Shown here: one piece after another, positions 1-5,473 of the stretch
How positions within the stretch are numbered: position 1 is the first letter of the stretch
Layout: each line of letters opens with the position of its first letter
Assembly (NCBI GenBank): GCA_964353225.1
Contig: CAYGVA010000154.1
Coordinates: 1 to 9,839 of the forward strand
Direction: 5' to 3'
Source: PCC-6406 sp964353225
GTDB taxonomy: Bacteria > Cyanobacteriota > Cyanobacteriia > Phormidesmidales > Phormidesmidaceae
Length of the DNA stretch: 9,839 nt
Notes under the pieces: model-generated
Database searches by the model: none
Told to the model about the DNA's origin: nothing
What the model saw: the letters and a program-made list of their open reading frames with translations, nothing else
Made by a program: the position numbers and the translations under genes

Positions 1-228
1 GATGGGGGCTCGGGTGGCGGTGATGCCCTTGAGATATCGCGGGGGGAGCCAGGCGGCCAAAAACAGTACCGCTAGGGACACCCCACTCAGCACATAGAGC
101 CAACCCGATAGGGTATTGGTGGCGGCCCCAAAGAAAACAACGGTCAAACCCATCAGCACCCCACCACCATAGGCTGGCACCACCCAATGGGTTTCTAGCC
201 ACTGCATTACGTTGCTCAATCGGGTCAT
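1..228 (-). CDS. DUF58-type membrane protein, N-terminal part (runs off left edge)
   Basis: This is the first 76 codons of a gene that continues beyond position 1. It begins MTRLSNVMQWLETHWVVPAY and then shows two hydrophobic stretches, roughly residues 23-37 and 41-60, joined by the short polar turn ATNTLSGW. These are followed by PPRYLKGITATRAPI. The pair of N-terminal membrane segments, the WLETHWV..AY opening and the FFGAATNT..GWLYVLSG segment match what I know of cyanobacterial DUF58-domain proteins, whose cytosolic von Willebrand-like domain would lie off the edge. The function of DUF58 proteins is not well defined. An in-frame ATG nine codons upstream (253-255) is an alternative start; neither has a clear ribosome site. 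The gene is divergent from the one at 306. The reading frame is seen directly; the family call rests on the N-terminus alone. Confidence 0.72.
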   Translation of the reverse strand, partial: MTRLSNVMQWLETHWVVPAYGGGVLMGLTVVFFGAATNTLSGWLYVLSGVSLAVLFLAAWLPPRYLKGITATRAPI

Positions 229-271
229 GGTCACACGTTGCACTGAGGCCAGCATAACTTTAATGCCATGG

Positions 272-277
272 GATAAT
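272..277 (+). promoter_or_regulatory. candidate -10 box for the gene at 306
   Basis: GATAAT matches the TATAAT consensus at five of six positions and lies 28 bases before the ATG at 306, so transcription would start near 284 with a leader of about 22 bases. No good -35 hexamer sits at the right spacing. This is the only promoter-like element I see in the 77-bp divergent gap, which must also serve the minus-strand DUF58 gene. Confidence 0.3.
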
Positions 278-305
278 GATTCGTCAACTCTGTTAGCCCC
301 TGCCC

Positions 306-1352
306 ATGACTGCCGCTCGTTTTACTGCTGACCAACTGGCTGAGACCCTAGAGCCCGTCAAGGATCTGCAGTTTGAATTGCCTGATCCAGAGGATGACAA
401 CATCTCCGAGGGGGACTTTCGTCAGCGCATTGAGCTGGCTTGGCAGGTGTGTGATCGCTTTGATCTACAAACAGATATCTGGCGGGGACGGATTTTGCGG
501 ACGGTGCGCGATCGCGAAAAGCGGGGCGGCGATGGTCGCGGCACGGGCTTCATGAACTGGCTGCGCGATCGCGAAATCACCAAAAGCCAAGCCTATGGGC
601 TGATTGAACTGGCCAATAGCGCCGACACCCTAGTGCAAGACGGGATGCTAGAACCCGAAGATGTGAATCAATTTAGTAAGCGAGCCTTCGTCGAAACCGC
701 CCAGTGCGCCCCCGAAGTGCAGCAACTGGTGAGTGATGCCGCCCACCGAGGGGAACAAATTACCCGCCGAGAAGTGCGCCAAGTGGCCGACGAATGGACG
801 GCCATGACTTCAGACTTGATTCCTCCTGAGATCAAAGAAAAAGCCGCCAACAATACCGTCCCCACCCGTTACTTGGCCCCCCTCGTGCGGGAAATGGAAA
901 AGTTACCCGCCCCTCACCAGCAAACCCTGAGAACCGAGGTGGCCCTCAACCCCGATCTTGATACCCTAAAGCAGGTCACCGCCGAAGCCCGATACCTGGC
1001 CAAATACTTAGAAGCGGCGGTGCAGGTGCAGGCCCTCAACAGCGAAGATCTGGCCCTGGAATCGGCCCTAGAAGAAGCCCTCCGCATCGGCTGCCTCAAT
1101 GCCACCGCTGACATGGTGCAGCAGGCGGCTCAACTGGAGCAGACCGTGGCCAAGCTCTATAACACCTGGAACCGCTTGACCAAGCTGGCGGAGCGGGTCT
1201 ACGTCGATAGCGGGTCCAGCACCCCCCATCTGCGCAAGCTACTGGACTATTTGGAGCCCCTCACCAGCCAAACCCTAACGGTGCAACTGGGGGATCCGGA
1301 GAGCCCGTTATCCCATCAGGTGCGGCTGCGGATTTTGCCTGCGGATGGATAG
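306..1352 (+). CDS. conserved hypothetical protein with helix-turn-helix-like segment (DUF3102/ParB-like flavour)
   Basis: A 348-residue soluble protein whose function I do not recognise. Residues 1-35 are acidic and probably disordered. Residues 38-104 are charged and contain two RDRE motifs (68-71 and 87-90) around a GRGTGFMNWL segment (77-86). The stretch from ITKSQAYGLIELA (91-103) reads like a helix-turn-helix. This G-x-G-F-x-x-WL plus 'KSQAY' layout recalls phage or plasmid DUF3102 and ParB-like proteins, suggesting DNA binding, but that is inference. Residues 140-300 are helical and rich in E, Q and A (coiled-coil-like), and a short beta-like tail (LTVQLGDP, VRLRIL) ends the protein. 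It has no signal peptide or membrane segment. The ATG at 306 is the first in frame and has no clear Shine-Dalgarno. It appears monocistronic: the next gene on this strand has its own promoter. Both RDRE motifs are encoded over HIP1 octamers. Confidence 0.8.
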   Translation: MTAARFTADQLAETLEPVKDLQFELPDPEDDNISEGDFRQRIELAWQVCDRFDLQTDIWRGRILRTVRDREKRGGDGRGTGFMNWLRDREITKSQAYGLIELANSADTLVQDGMLEPEDVNQFSKRAFVETAQCAPEVQQLVSDAAHRGEQITRREVRQVADEWTAMTSDLIPPEIKEKAANNTVPTRYLAPLVREMEKLPAPHQQTLRTEVALNPDLDTLKQVTAEARYLAKYLEAAVQVQALNSEDLALESALEEALRIGCLNATADMVQQAAQLEQTVAKLYNTWNRLTKLAERVYVDSGSSTPHLRKLLDYLEPLTSQTLTVQLGDPESPLSHQVRLRILPADG

Positions 1353-1355
1353 GAA

Positions 1356-1396
1356 TTAGGTCGTGGGTAACCAGCAAGGAGATTGCCGAGACCTAA
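1356..1396 (+). terminator. weak hairpin after the 306-1352 gene
   Basis: TTAGGTC (1356-1362) pairs perfectly with GACCTAA (1390-1396) just after the stop codon, but the loop is 27 bases and no T-tract follows, so this is only a possible terminator. The remaining non-coding stretch to about 1590 shows no convincing coding frame, tRNA or named RNA. Confidence 0.25.
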
Positions 1397-1592
1397 AATA
1401 TCGGCTGTTGGGCCACTGGACTGACAAAACAGCCTGCCATCCCAATCCTGCATGGGGTCAGGCGACCTGCCCCCTACCCTTGACGACACCCTCGTAGGAG
1501 AGCGGTTTCCGCGTCCAACCCTGGCATTCTCGCTACGGGTTACTGGGTACCTTTCTCAATCGCAGCGGCGTGCGTTAGCCCGAGAAACGAGA

Positions 1593-1598
1593 TAGAAT
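1593..1598 (+). promoter_or_regulatory. candidate -10 box of the Hlip gene
   Basis: TAGAAT differs from TATAAT at one position. It would place the transcription start near 1605, inside the HLR1 element at 1600-1617. No clear -35 hexamer is visible 17 bases upstream. A second possible -10 (TAACAT, 1611-1616) lies inside HLR1 itself. Confidence 0.35.
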
Positions 1599-1599
1599 G

Positions 1600-1617
1600 T
1601 TTACAATACTTAACATT
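1600..1617 (+). promoter_or_regulatory. HLR1 element, predicted RpaB binding site
   Basis: The 18 bases TTTACAATACTTAACATT are two 8-bp direct repeats separated by two bases. The first copy, TTTACAAT, matches the HLR1 half-site (G/T)TTACA(A/T)(A/T) completely, and the second, TTAACATT, has one mismatch (15 of 16 positions overall). HLR1 is the known target of the response regulator RpaB in cyanobacteria. At high-light-induced genes it lies at the core promoter, where RpaB represses in low light. Here it lies 21 bases before the Hlip start codon and overlaps the candidate promoter, which fits repression in low light. Binding by RpaB is inferred from the match. Confidence 0.8.
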
Positions 1618-1638
1618 CACATTTAAGCCATTAAAGAA

Positions 1639-1788
1639 ATGCGACTGAAGGACGAGCTAAAGAGCTGGGGCTTTAACCAGGGTGCTGAGAGCTTAAATGG
1701 CCGGTTAGCGATGATTGCTTTTACGACGGCCATCATTGTGGAACTGCTAACCGGCCATGGTTTTTTGCAATTTTTAAAACTAATTTGA
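1639..1788 (+). CDS. high-light-inducible protein (Hlip/Scp), single-helix chlorophyll-binding protein
   Basis: A 49-residue protein. The start MRLKDELKSWGFNQGAESLN leads into the signature ESLNGRLAMIAF (17-28), a hydrophobic helix to about residue 37, and the typical ending ELLTGHGFLQFL (35-46). E17 and N20 correspond to the chlorophyll ligands of the LHC/Hlip ExxN motif, followed by R22. Hlips are thylakoid proteins that bind chlorophyll and carotenoid, associate with photosystem II assembly and chlorophyll-recycling complexes, and quench excess energy. At 49 residues this is among the shorter members, so the stroma-side N-terminus is minimal. The ATG at 1639 is the only ATG before an in-frame stop at 1624-1626; no strong Shine-Dalgarno precedes it (AAAGAA only). 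Regulation by RpaB is indicated by the HLR1 site just upstream. The coding sequence contains a 13-bp perfect inverted repeat. I cannot assign a particular hli number. Confidence 0.93.
   Translation: MRLKDELKSWGFNQGAESLNGRLAMIAFTTAIIVELLTGHGFLQFLKLI
1697..1758 (+). repeat. perfect 13-bp inverted repeat within the Hlip coding sequence, followed by T6
   Basis: ATGGCCGGTTAGC (1697-1709) is exactly complementary to GCTAACCGGCCAT (1746-1758). A G-T pair (1710/1745) extends it, and a further 5-bp pairing (ATGAT 1711-1715 with ATCAT 1732-1736) lies inside the loop. The right arm is followed by GG and six Ts (1761-1766). The arms encode the NGRLA and LLTGH motifs of the Hlip. In RNA this would be a long-looped hairpin with a U-tract 22 bases before the stop codon, resembling an intrinsic terminator. 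Whether it folds or terminates in vivo cannot be told from sequence. Confidence 0.75.
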
Positions 1789-1804
1789 CCGCGTTGACTC
1801 CCTT

Positions 1805-1837
1805 GTTTGGGGATTAACATGCTTGATTAACCCAAGC
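1805..1837 (+). terminator. possible terminator hairpin after the Hlip gene
   Basis: TTGGG (1807-1811) pairs with CCCAA (1831-1835), and after a two-base bulge TTAA (1814-1817) pairs with TTAA (1827-1830), leaving a 9-base loop. No T-tract follows. The same bases hold a direct repeat GATTAAC (1812-1818 and 1825-1831). Modest support. Confidence 0.35.
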
Positions 1838-1841
1838 GTCT

Positions 1842-1933
1842 GTCCTCACCCTAAATCCCTCGCCCAGGGGGCGAGGGATTTGAATTTTGGTTTCCCTTCT
1901 CCCACTGGGAGAAGGGGTTGGGGGATGAGGGAC
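1842..1933. repeat. palindromic dispersed-repeat element (REP/MITE-like), two hairpins with complementary ends
   Basis: The element holds two back-to-back stem-loops. The first has 13-bp arms 1853-1865 and 1869-1881 with a 3-base loop (core CCCTCGCCC / GGGCGAGGG). The second has 10-bp arms 1894-1903 and 1907-1916 (CCCTTCTCCC / GGGAGAAGGG). The outer ends GTCCTCACCC and GGGGATGAGGGAC are imperfect complements of each other, so the whole unit is a nested palindrome. C/G-rich elements of the type CCCTCA...CCCTTCTCCC...GGGAGAAGGG...TGAGGG are familiar as high-copy intergenic repeats in many cyanobacteria. It lies between the convergent Hlip gene and argF and may double as a bidirectional terminator. 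Only one full copy is in this window, so its dispersal is inferred. Confidence 0.75.
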
Positions 1934-1961
1934 TCCTGATTAGCAAAGTATATGAATGCCC

Positions 1962-2888
1962 TTATTTGACTGCACCCAGGAGGCTGGCAAGGAGTGCTTT
2001 TTGGGCATGCATACGGTTCTCCGCCTGACGCCACACCTGGGACTGGGAGCCCTCTAAGACTGCATCGGTAATTTCTTCGCCCCGGTGGGCCGGTAGGCAG
2101 TGCAGTACAATCGCCTCCTTCTCCGCCAACGCCAGCAGCTCTGAATTGACTTGATAGGGCTGAAAGATTGGAATGCGACTCTCCGCCGAATCTTCCTGCC
2201 CCATGCTGGCCCAGACATCGGTATAGAGAATGTTGGCCCCCTCCGCCGCTGCTTTGGGATCGGTCGTGACCTGGATGTGGCAGCGATCGCCCGCCAACCC
2301 CTGCGCCTGTTTCACCACAGCGGCATCGGGGGCGTAATCAGGGGGAGTCGCCACCCGAATATTGACCCCCGCCAACGCGCAGCCCAGCATTAGGGAATGG
2401 GCCATGTTATTGCCGTCCCCCAGGTAAGCCAGGGTGGTGCCAGTGAGCTGCCCCAAACATTCCTGCACCGTCAATAGATCCGCCAAAATTTGACAGGGGT
2501 GGGCCTGATCGGTGAGGGCATTGATGATGGGGATGTCGGCGTACTGGGCAAATTCTTCGAGTTCCGACTGGTCATAGGTGCGGATGGCCAGCACATCTAA
2601 ATAGCCACTCAACACCCGCGCCGTATCGCGAATCGGCTCCCCCCGGCTCACCTGAATCAGGTTGACCTGGAGGTCGAGGACTTGCCCCCCTAATTGCACC
2701 ATCCCCACCGAAAAACTGACGCGGGTACGGGTGGAGGTTTTGCGAAATAGCAGCCCCAACACTTTACGGGAGCAGTCGGCCTGCACGGTGCCAGACTTGA
2801 GCTGACTGGCTAGGGTGAGCAACCCCTGAAGATCTTCAGCGGTGATATCTGCCAAGGTGAGAAAATCTTGCCCAACCAGTGCTGTCAT
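1962..2888 (-). CDS. argF: ornithine carbamoyltransferase
   Basis: A 308-residue cytosolic enzyme that transfers the carbamoyl group from carbamoyl phosphate to ornithine to give citrulline in arginine synthesis. The length is normal for an anabolic OTCase. The carbamoyl-phosphate motif STRTR is at residues 52-56 (within FRKTSTRTRVSF). HPCQ is at 130-133 and the inter-domain YLGDGNNMAHS stretch is at 155-165. DVWASMGQE (224-232) matches the ornithine-side SMG loop, and HCLPAHRGEEI (263-273) carries the catalytic cysteine C264. All key residues are intact. The ATG at 2888 has only a weak GGGG Shine-Dalgarno but matches the expected N-terminus (a few residues before DFLTLADIT). It is divergent from the methyltransferase gene. 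No other arginine gene is nearby, as is common in cyanobacteria where these genes are scattered. No clear operator is visible upstream. Confidence 0.97.
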   Translation of the reverse strand: MTALVGQDFLTLADITAEDLQGLLTLASQLKSGTVQADCSRKVLGLLFRKTSTRTRVSFSVGMVQLGGQVLDLQVNLIQVSRGEPIRDTARVLSGYLDVLAIRTYDQSELEEFAQYADIPIINALTDQAHPCQILADLLTVQECLGQLTGTTLAYLGDGNNMAHSLMLGCALAGVNIRVATPPDYAPDAAVVKQAQGLAGDRCHIQVTTDPKAAAEGANILYTDVWASMGQEDSAESRIPIFQPYQVNSELLALAEKEAIVLHCLPAHRGEEITDAVLEGSQSQVWRQAENRMHAQKALLASLLGAVK

Positions 2889-3123
2889 TCGTGATTACCC
2901 CGTGCCGCGTATAAGAAAGTATTACGCTACCAGATTTTTAGGAAACCTCACCCTGTGATCACTCCAGGAGATGGGTTTACTGTACGAACAGACATCGCGT
3001 TGGCCAGGGTGATGAGGATACCGAGGATTGCGCTGAGGTTTGGCACAGTATCAAAATGGCTGGCAGTCTTAACCGGACGGGGGGCTGCTATCCCCGAGGC
3101 GGAACGAATAGGAGAGTGATGGG
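2889..3123. other. 235-bp divergent intergenic region between argF and the methyltransferase gene
   Basis: No coding frame is convincing here. It must hold promoters for both flanking genes, but I see no strong -35/-10 pair; AT-rich TTATAC and TAATAC on the minus strand about 20-40 bases before argF are weak candidates. CCTCACCCTG (2946-2955) is nearly complementary to CAGGGTGATGAGG (3005-3017), an inverted repeat whose ends resemble those of the dispersed element at 1842-1933. A GGAG at 3111-3114 serves as ribosome site for the ATG at 3124. Confidence 0.45.
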
Positions 3124-3747
3124 ATGGGCTTGTATGCCAATTGGGTATTTCCCCGGCTGCTGGATTGGATGATGGCGGGGGAGCCGTTTAGCGAATACCG
3201 TCGGCAACTGTTGGCGGAGGTGTCGGGCCAAGTGCTGGAACTGGGGTTTGGGACGGGGCTGAACCTGGCCCATTACCCCGAGGCGGTGGAGGGTCTGACG
3301 GTGATTGATCCCAATCCGGGGATGGCGGTGTTGGCCCGCGATCGCATTGCTGCCAGTCCGTTGGCGATTGAGAGCTACCCATTGCGGGGCGAAGCTTTGA
3401 CCCTGCCGGATCAAAGCTTTGACTGGGTGGTCAGCACCTGGACCCTGTGCAGTATTGCCAACCTCGATCAGGCTCTCCAGGAGGTGCGGCGCGTGCTGAA
3501 GCCAGGGGGCAAATTCATTTTTATCGAGCATGGTCTCAGCCCAGAACCTGGCTTACAAACCTGGCAAAATCGGCTGACGCCGCTGCAAAAACGCATCGCT
3601 GACGGTTGCCACCTCAACCGCCCCATTGCCGACATCGTCAGCCGCCATCTCCCTTTGGAGCGGGTAGAGACCTTTTATAGCGACAGGATGCCGAAGGTGG
3701 GGGGATATTTTTATCGGGGTTTAGCCGTTAAACCAGTAGACAGCTAG
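3124..3747 (+). CDS. class I SAM-dependent methyltransferase, METTL7-like (Methyltransf_11)
   Basis: A 207-residue protein with a Rossmann-type SAM-binding fold. Motif I is VLELGFGTGLN (37-47), the acidic end of strand 2 is D62 in VIDPNP, motif post-I/II is LPDQSFDWVVSTWTLCSI (94-111), and EVRRVLKPGGKFIFIEH (120-136) is the classic motif III/IV block. The C-terminal segment ADGCHLNRP (159-167) followed by an end of the form GGYFYRGLAVKP resembles METTL7/TMT1-type methyltransferases, whose animal members methylate thiols. The substrate here is unknown. The amphipathic start GLYANWVFPRLLDWMMAG may touch membranes or form a cap helix. The ATG at 3124 has GGAG nine bases upstream. Its stop overlaps the convergent gene's stop at a shared CTAG. 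It may instead be a generic small-molecule or quinone methyltransferase. Confidence 0.85.
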   Translation: MGLYANWVFPRLLDWMMAGEPFSEYRRQLLAEVSGQVLELGFGTGLNLAHYPEAVEGLTVIDPNPGMAVLARDRIAASPLAIESYPLRGEALTLPDQSFDWVVSTWTLCSIANLDQALQEVRRVLKPGGKFIFIEHGLSPEPGLQTWQNRLTPLQKRIADGCHLNRPIADIVSRHLPLERVETFYSDRMPKVGGYFYRGLAVKPVDS

Positions 3748-4217
3748 CTGAGGGCGTCATCTAAAACCTGACGGGCCGTTTCGGCGTGGGTTTTGGCTTC
3801 GCGGTATTTCAGGTTGCTTTGGGCAAAGCTTTTCAGGGTTTTAAAACCGTCTTTGAGGTGCTGTAGTTGCCCGTCGTCGATGGGGTCATCACTAAACAGC
3901 AGGTCTACTAACTCCCGCACGGCCAATGCGTCAGCACGGGAGGCCTGCACTTTGACCTTAAGGGTGGCCAGGTGACTCAGGACCTGGACGGCATCGACGA
4001 CGGCGTCTTCTTGGCTTTGGGTTTCGGAGGGGTAGTCGGGGGGTTTCACTTCGATAAATTGATGGGGACCAAATCCGTCGGCGAGGTCGGTGGGCAGTTG
4101 CCCCTCATCCATCAGATCGACCAGTTGATCCATGGCCTTGTCGCGGGCTTTGCGGGAATCTTTCCCAGGCACATCCAGAATAACGTCTGGACTCTGGGCG
4201 AGGGTATACCGAACCAT
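3744..4217 (-). CDS. conserved hypothetical protein, 157 residues
   Basis: I do not recognise a named family. The N-terminal half (MVRYTLAQSPDVILDVPGKD, then a helix to LVDLMDEGQLPTDLADGFGPHQFIEV, to about residue 56) looks like a small alpha/beta domain. A short acidic linker (PSETQSQEDA, 63-72) follows. The C-terminal half from about residue 74 is entirely helical and charged (VQVLSHLATLKVKVQASRADALAVRELVDLLFSDD and a last helix with KYREAKTHAETARQVL), coiled-coil-like. There is no signal, membrane segment or cysteine. The sequence has the feel of a small cyanobacterial orphan family. The ATG at 4217 is the first in frame, with a -10-like box about 30 bases upstream. It lies upstream of nothing on its own strand: the convergent methyltransferase gene abuts it through the shared CTAG, so no terminator fits between them. 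Confidence 0.75.
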   Translation of the reverse strand: MVRYTLAQSPDVILDVPGKDSRKARDKAMDQLVDLMDEGQLPTDLADGFGPHQFIEVKPPDYPSETQSQEDAVVDAVQVLSHLATLKVKVQASRADALAVRELVDLLFSDDPIDDGQLQHLKDGFKTLKSFAQSNLKYREAKTHAETARQVLDDALS

Positions 4218-4246
4218 ATTTAGTACGCACGAACTATTTTGATTTT

Positions 4247-4252
4247 ATTCTA
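4247..4252 (-). promoter_or_regulatory. candidate -10 box for the 157-residue gene
   Basis: Read on the minus strand the hexamer is TAGAAT, one mismatch from TATAAT, inside an AT-rich stretch. It predicts a start near 4240 and a leader of about 23 bases before the ATG at 4217. No -35 match is visible at 17 bases. Confidence 0.35.
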
Positions 4253-4309
4253 AGGGGCGATCGCGGTTTGGGTCGCCATATTTCCGAAGATTTTCACGAC
4301 GACCCATCC

Positions 4310-4321
4310 GCAAGGCCTTGC
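4310..4321 (-). terminator. palindrome just after bioB, possible terminator part
   Basis: GCAAGGCCTTGC is a perfect 12-bp palindrome 9 bases past the bioB stop. A little further on, CGACCC (4300-4305) is complementary to GGGTCG (4270-4275). Neither is followed by a T-tract on the minus strand, so a termination role is only a suggestion. Confidence 0.3.
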
Positions 4322-4330
4322 AACGGTTGG

Positions 4331-5380
4331 CTACATTGCTGGTGCGGTTAATAACGCCGCTGTTGCGCCCTCGTTTAACACCGAACCGTCTGGTGCTTCT
4401 AAAACAAACCCAGCGTCGCGGATCAGGTCATAGTCCGCTAGGGCGGCTTGCCCCGGTGTGGTCAAGTAATCACCGACAAAGATAGAGTTGGCGGCGTATA
4501 GACCCAGGGGTTGGAGCGATCGCAAATGGACTTCTCTCCCTCCCGCAATCCGAATCTCCTGGGACGGCAATAGAAAGCGAAATAGGCACAGGATGCGTAA
4601 GCACTGGCGTGGATTCAGCGCGTTGATGCCCTCAAATGGGGTGCCATCAATGGGAATCAAAAAATTCAGCGGCACGCTGGTGACCTGTAGCTTTCGCAGC
4701 GACAGCGCCAAGTCAATCACATCATCATTCGACTCGCCCATGCCCAAAATCCCGCCGGAGCAGGTGGTCAACCCCGCCGCCTGGACAGCGGTCACCGTAT
4801 CCACTCGGTCTTGAAAGGTGTGGGTGGTGCAAACCTGGTCGTGGTGGTCTTCGGCGGTGTTGAGATTGTGGTTGACCCGATCGACCCCCGCCGCCGCTAG
4901 GCGCTGGGTTTGGGTTTCGTCCAACAGCCCCAAGCAAGCACAAATCTTCATGGGATAGCGGGCTTTGACCGACTGCACCAAGTCCAAAACCTTTTGAAAG
5001 GTGGGTTCAGCGGGCGATCGCCCCGAAATCACCATGCAAAAGGTGCCAGCCTTAAGGGTATAGGCGCGCTCTGCCGCCGCCAAAACTGACTCCTGGGCCA
5101 TTAGGGGATACTTCTCAATCTCCGCCGTCGAAATCTTGGATTGTGAGCAGTAATGGCAATCCTCAGGACAAAGACCACTTTGGGCATTCAGTAAAAAATG
5201 GAGCCGTACCCGCTTGCCCCAATAGTGACGTCGTACCCGGTAAGCCGCATGGAGCTGCGCTAAAAGCTCATCGTCCTCAGCGGTCAATACCCCATGGGCA
5301 TCAGCTCGACTCAGACAATCCCCCGCTAGGGCCTGATCAGCCAGACGGTTCCAATCCAGAGATGCTTGTGGGGTCGCCAT
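4331..5380 (-). CDS. bioB: biotin synthase
   Basis: A radical-SAM enzyme of 349 residues that inserts sulfur into dethiobiotin, the last step of biotin synthesis. Numbered from the chosen ATG, the radical-SAM cluster motif CPEDCHYC supplies C71, C75 and C78. The second, auxiliary [2Fe-2S] cluster has candidates C115 (GTFCMV), C147 (KICACLG) and C207 (TTCSGGILGMGE), with the arginine region IRIAGGRE near 276-283. VNHNLNTAEDHH, VPLNFLIPIDGTPFEG and the C-terminal ANSIFVGDYLTTPG are family hallmarks, and nothing is missing. The frame can be extended upstream by three codons to a TTG at 5389, but the ATG at 5380 (MATPQASLDW) has a GGA just upstream and is preferred. No other biotin gene lies nearby. 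It follows the DUF4330 gene on the same strand after 93 bases, so co-transcription is possible but the gap holds a palindrome. Confidence 0.96.
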   Translation of the reverse strand: MATPQASLDWNRLADQALAGDCLSRADAHGVLTAEDDELLAQLHAAYRVRRHYWGKRVRLHFLLNAQSGLCPEDCHYCSQSKISTAEIEKYPLMAQESVLAAAERAYTLKAGTFCMVISGRSPAEPTFQKVLDLVQSVKARYPMKICACLGLLDETQTQRLAAAGVDRVNHNLNTAEDHHDQVCTTHTFQDRVDTVTAVQAAGLTTCSGGILGMGESNDDVIDLALSLRKLQVTSVPLNFLIPIDGTPFEGINALNPRQCLRILCLFRFLLPSQEIRIAGGREVHLRSLQPLGLYAANSIFVGDYLTTPGQAALADYDLIRDAGFVLEAPDGSVLNEGATAALLTAPAM

Positions 5381-5424
5381 AGATTCCAACGGAGATCAAA
5401 AAGTGAACAGTTTAGTCTGTGGTA

Positions 5425-5439
5425 GCGCAAGCCTTGCGC
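5425..5439. repeat. palindrome between the DUF4330 gene and bioB
   Basis: GCGCAAGCCTTGCGC has perfect 7-bp arms around a single central base. It lies 44 bases upstream of the bioB ATG and 34 bases after the DUF4330 stop. It could be a terminator stem, an operator, or a copy of a short interspersed palindrome. Its core resembles the palindrome GCAAGGCCTTGC on the other side of bioB. Confidence 0.5.
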
Positions 5440-5473
5440 CCTTTCGCAGTGCCTTTCTATACCCAGATTGGGT

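Noticed and set aside
1623..1820. 65-codon minus-strand frame over the Hlip gene
   Set aside because: Shadow of the Hlip gene, which has the family signature on the plus strand; the antisense translation has no family features.
2970..2995. LexA- or dyad-like sequence around GTTTACTGTACGAAC upstream of the methyltransferase
   Set aside because: Only short outer arms match and it does not fit the cyanobacterial LexA consensus well.
3088..3531. 147-codon open frame on the minus strand inside the methyltransferase gene
   Set aside because: Fully antisense to a gene with clear SAM motifs. The translation is rich in H, R, Q and P, typical of a shadow frame, and has no recognisable motif.
5381..5389. 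TTG start extending BioB by three codons
   Set aside because: The ATG at 5380 is closer to a GGA ribosome site and gives the usual N-terminal length; TTG is a rare start.
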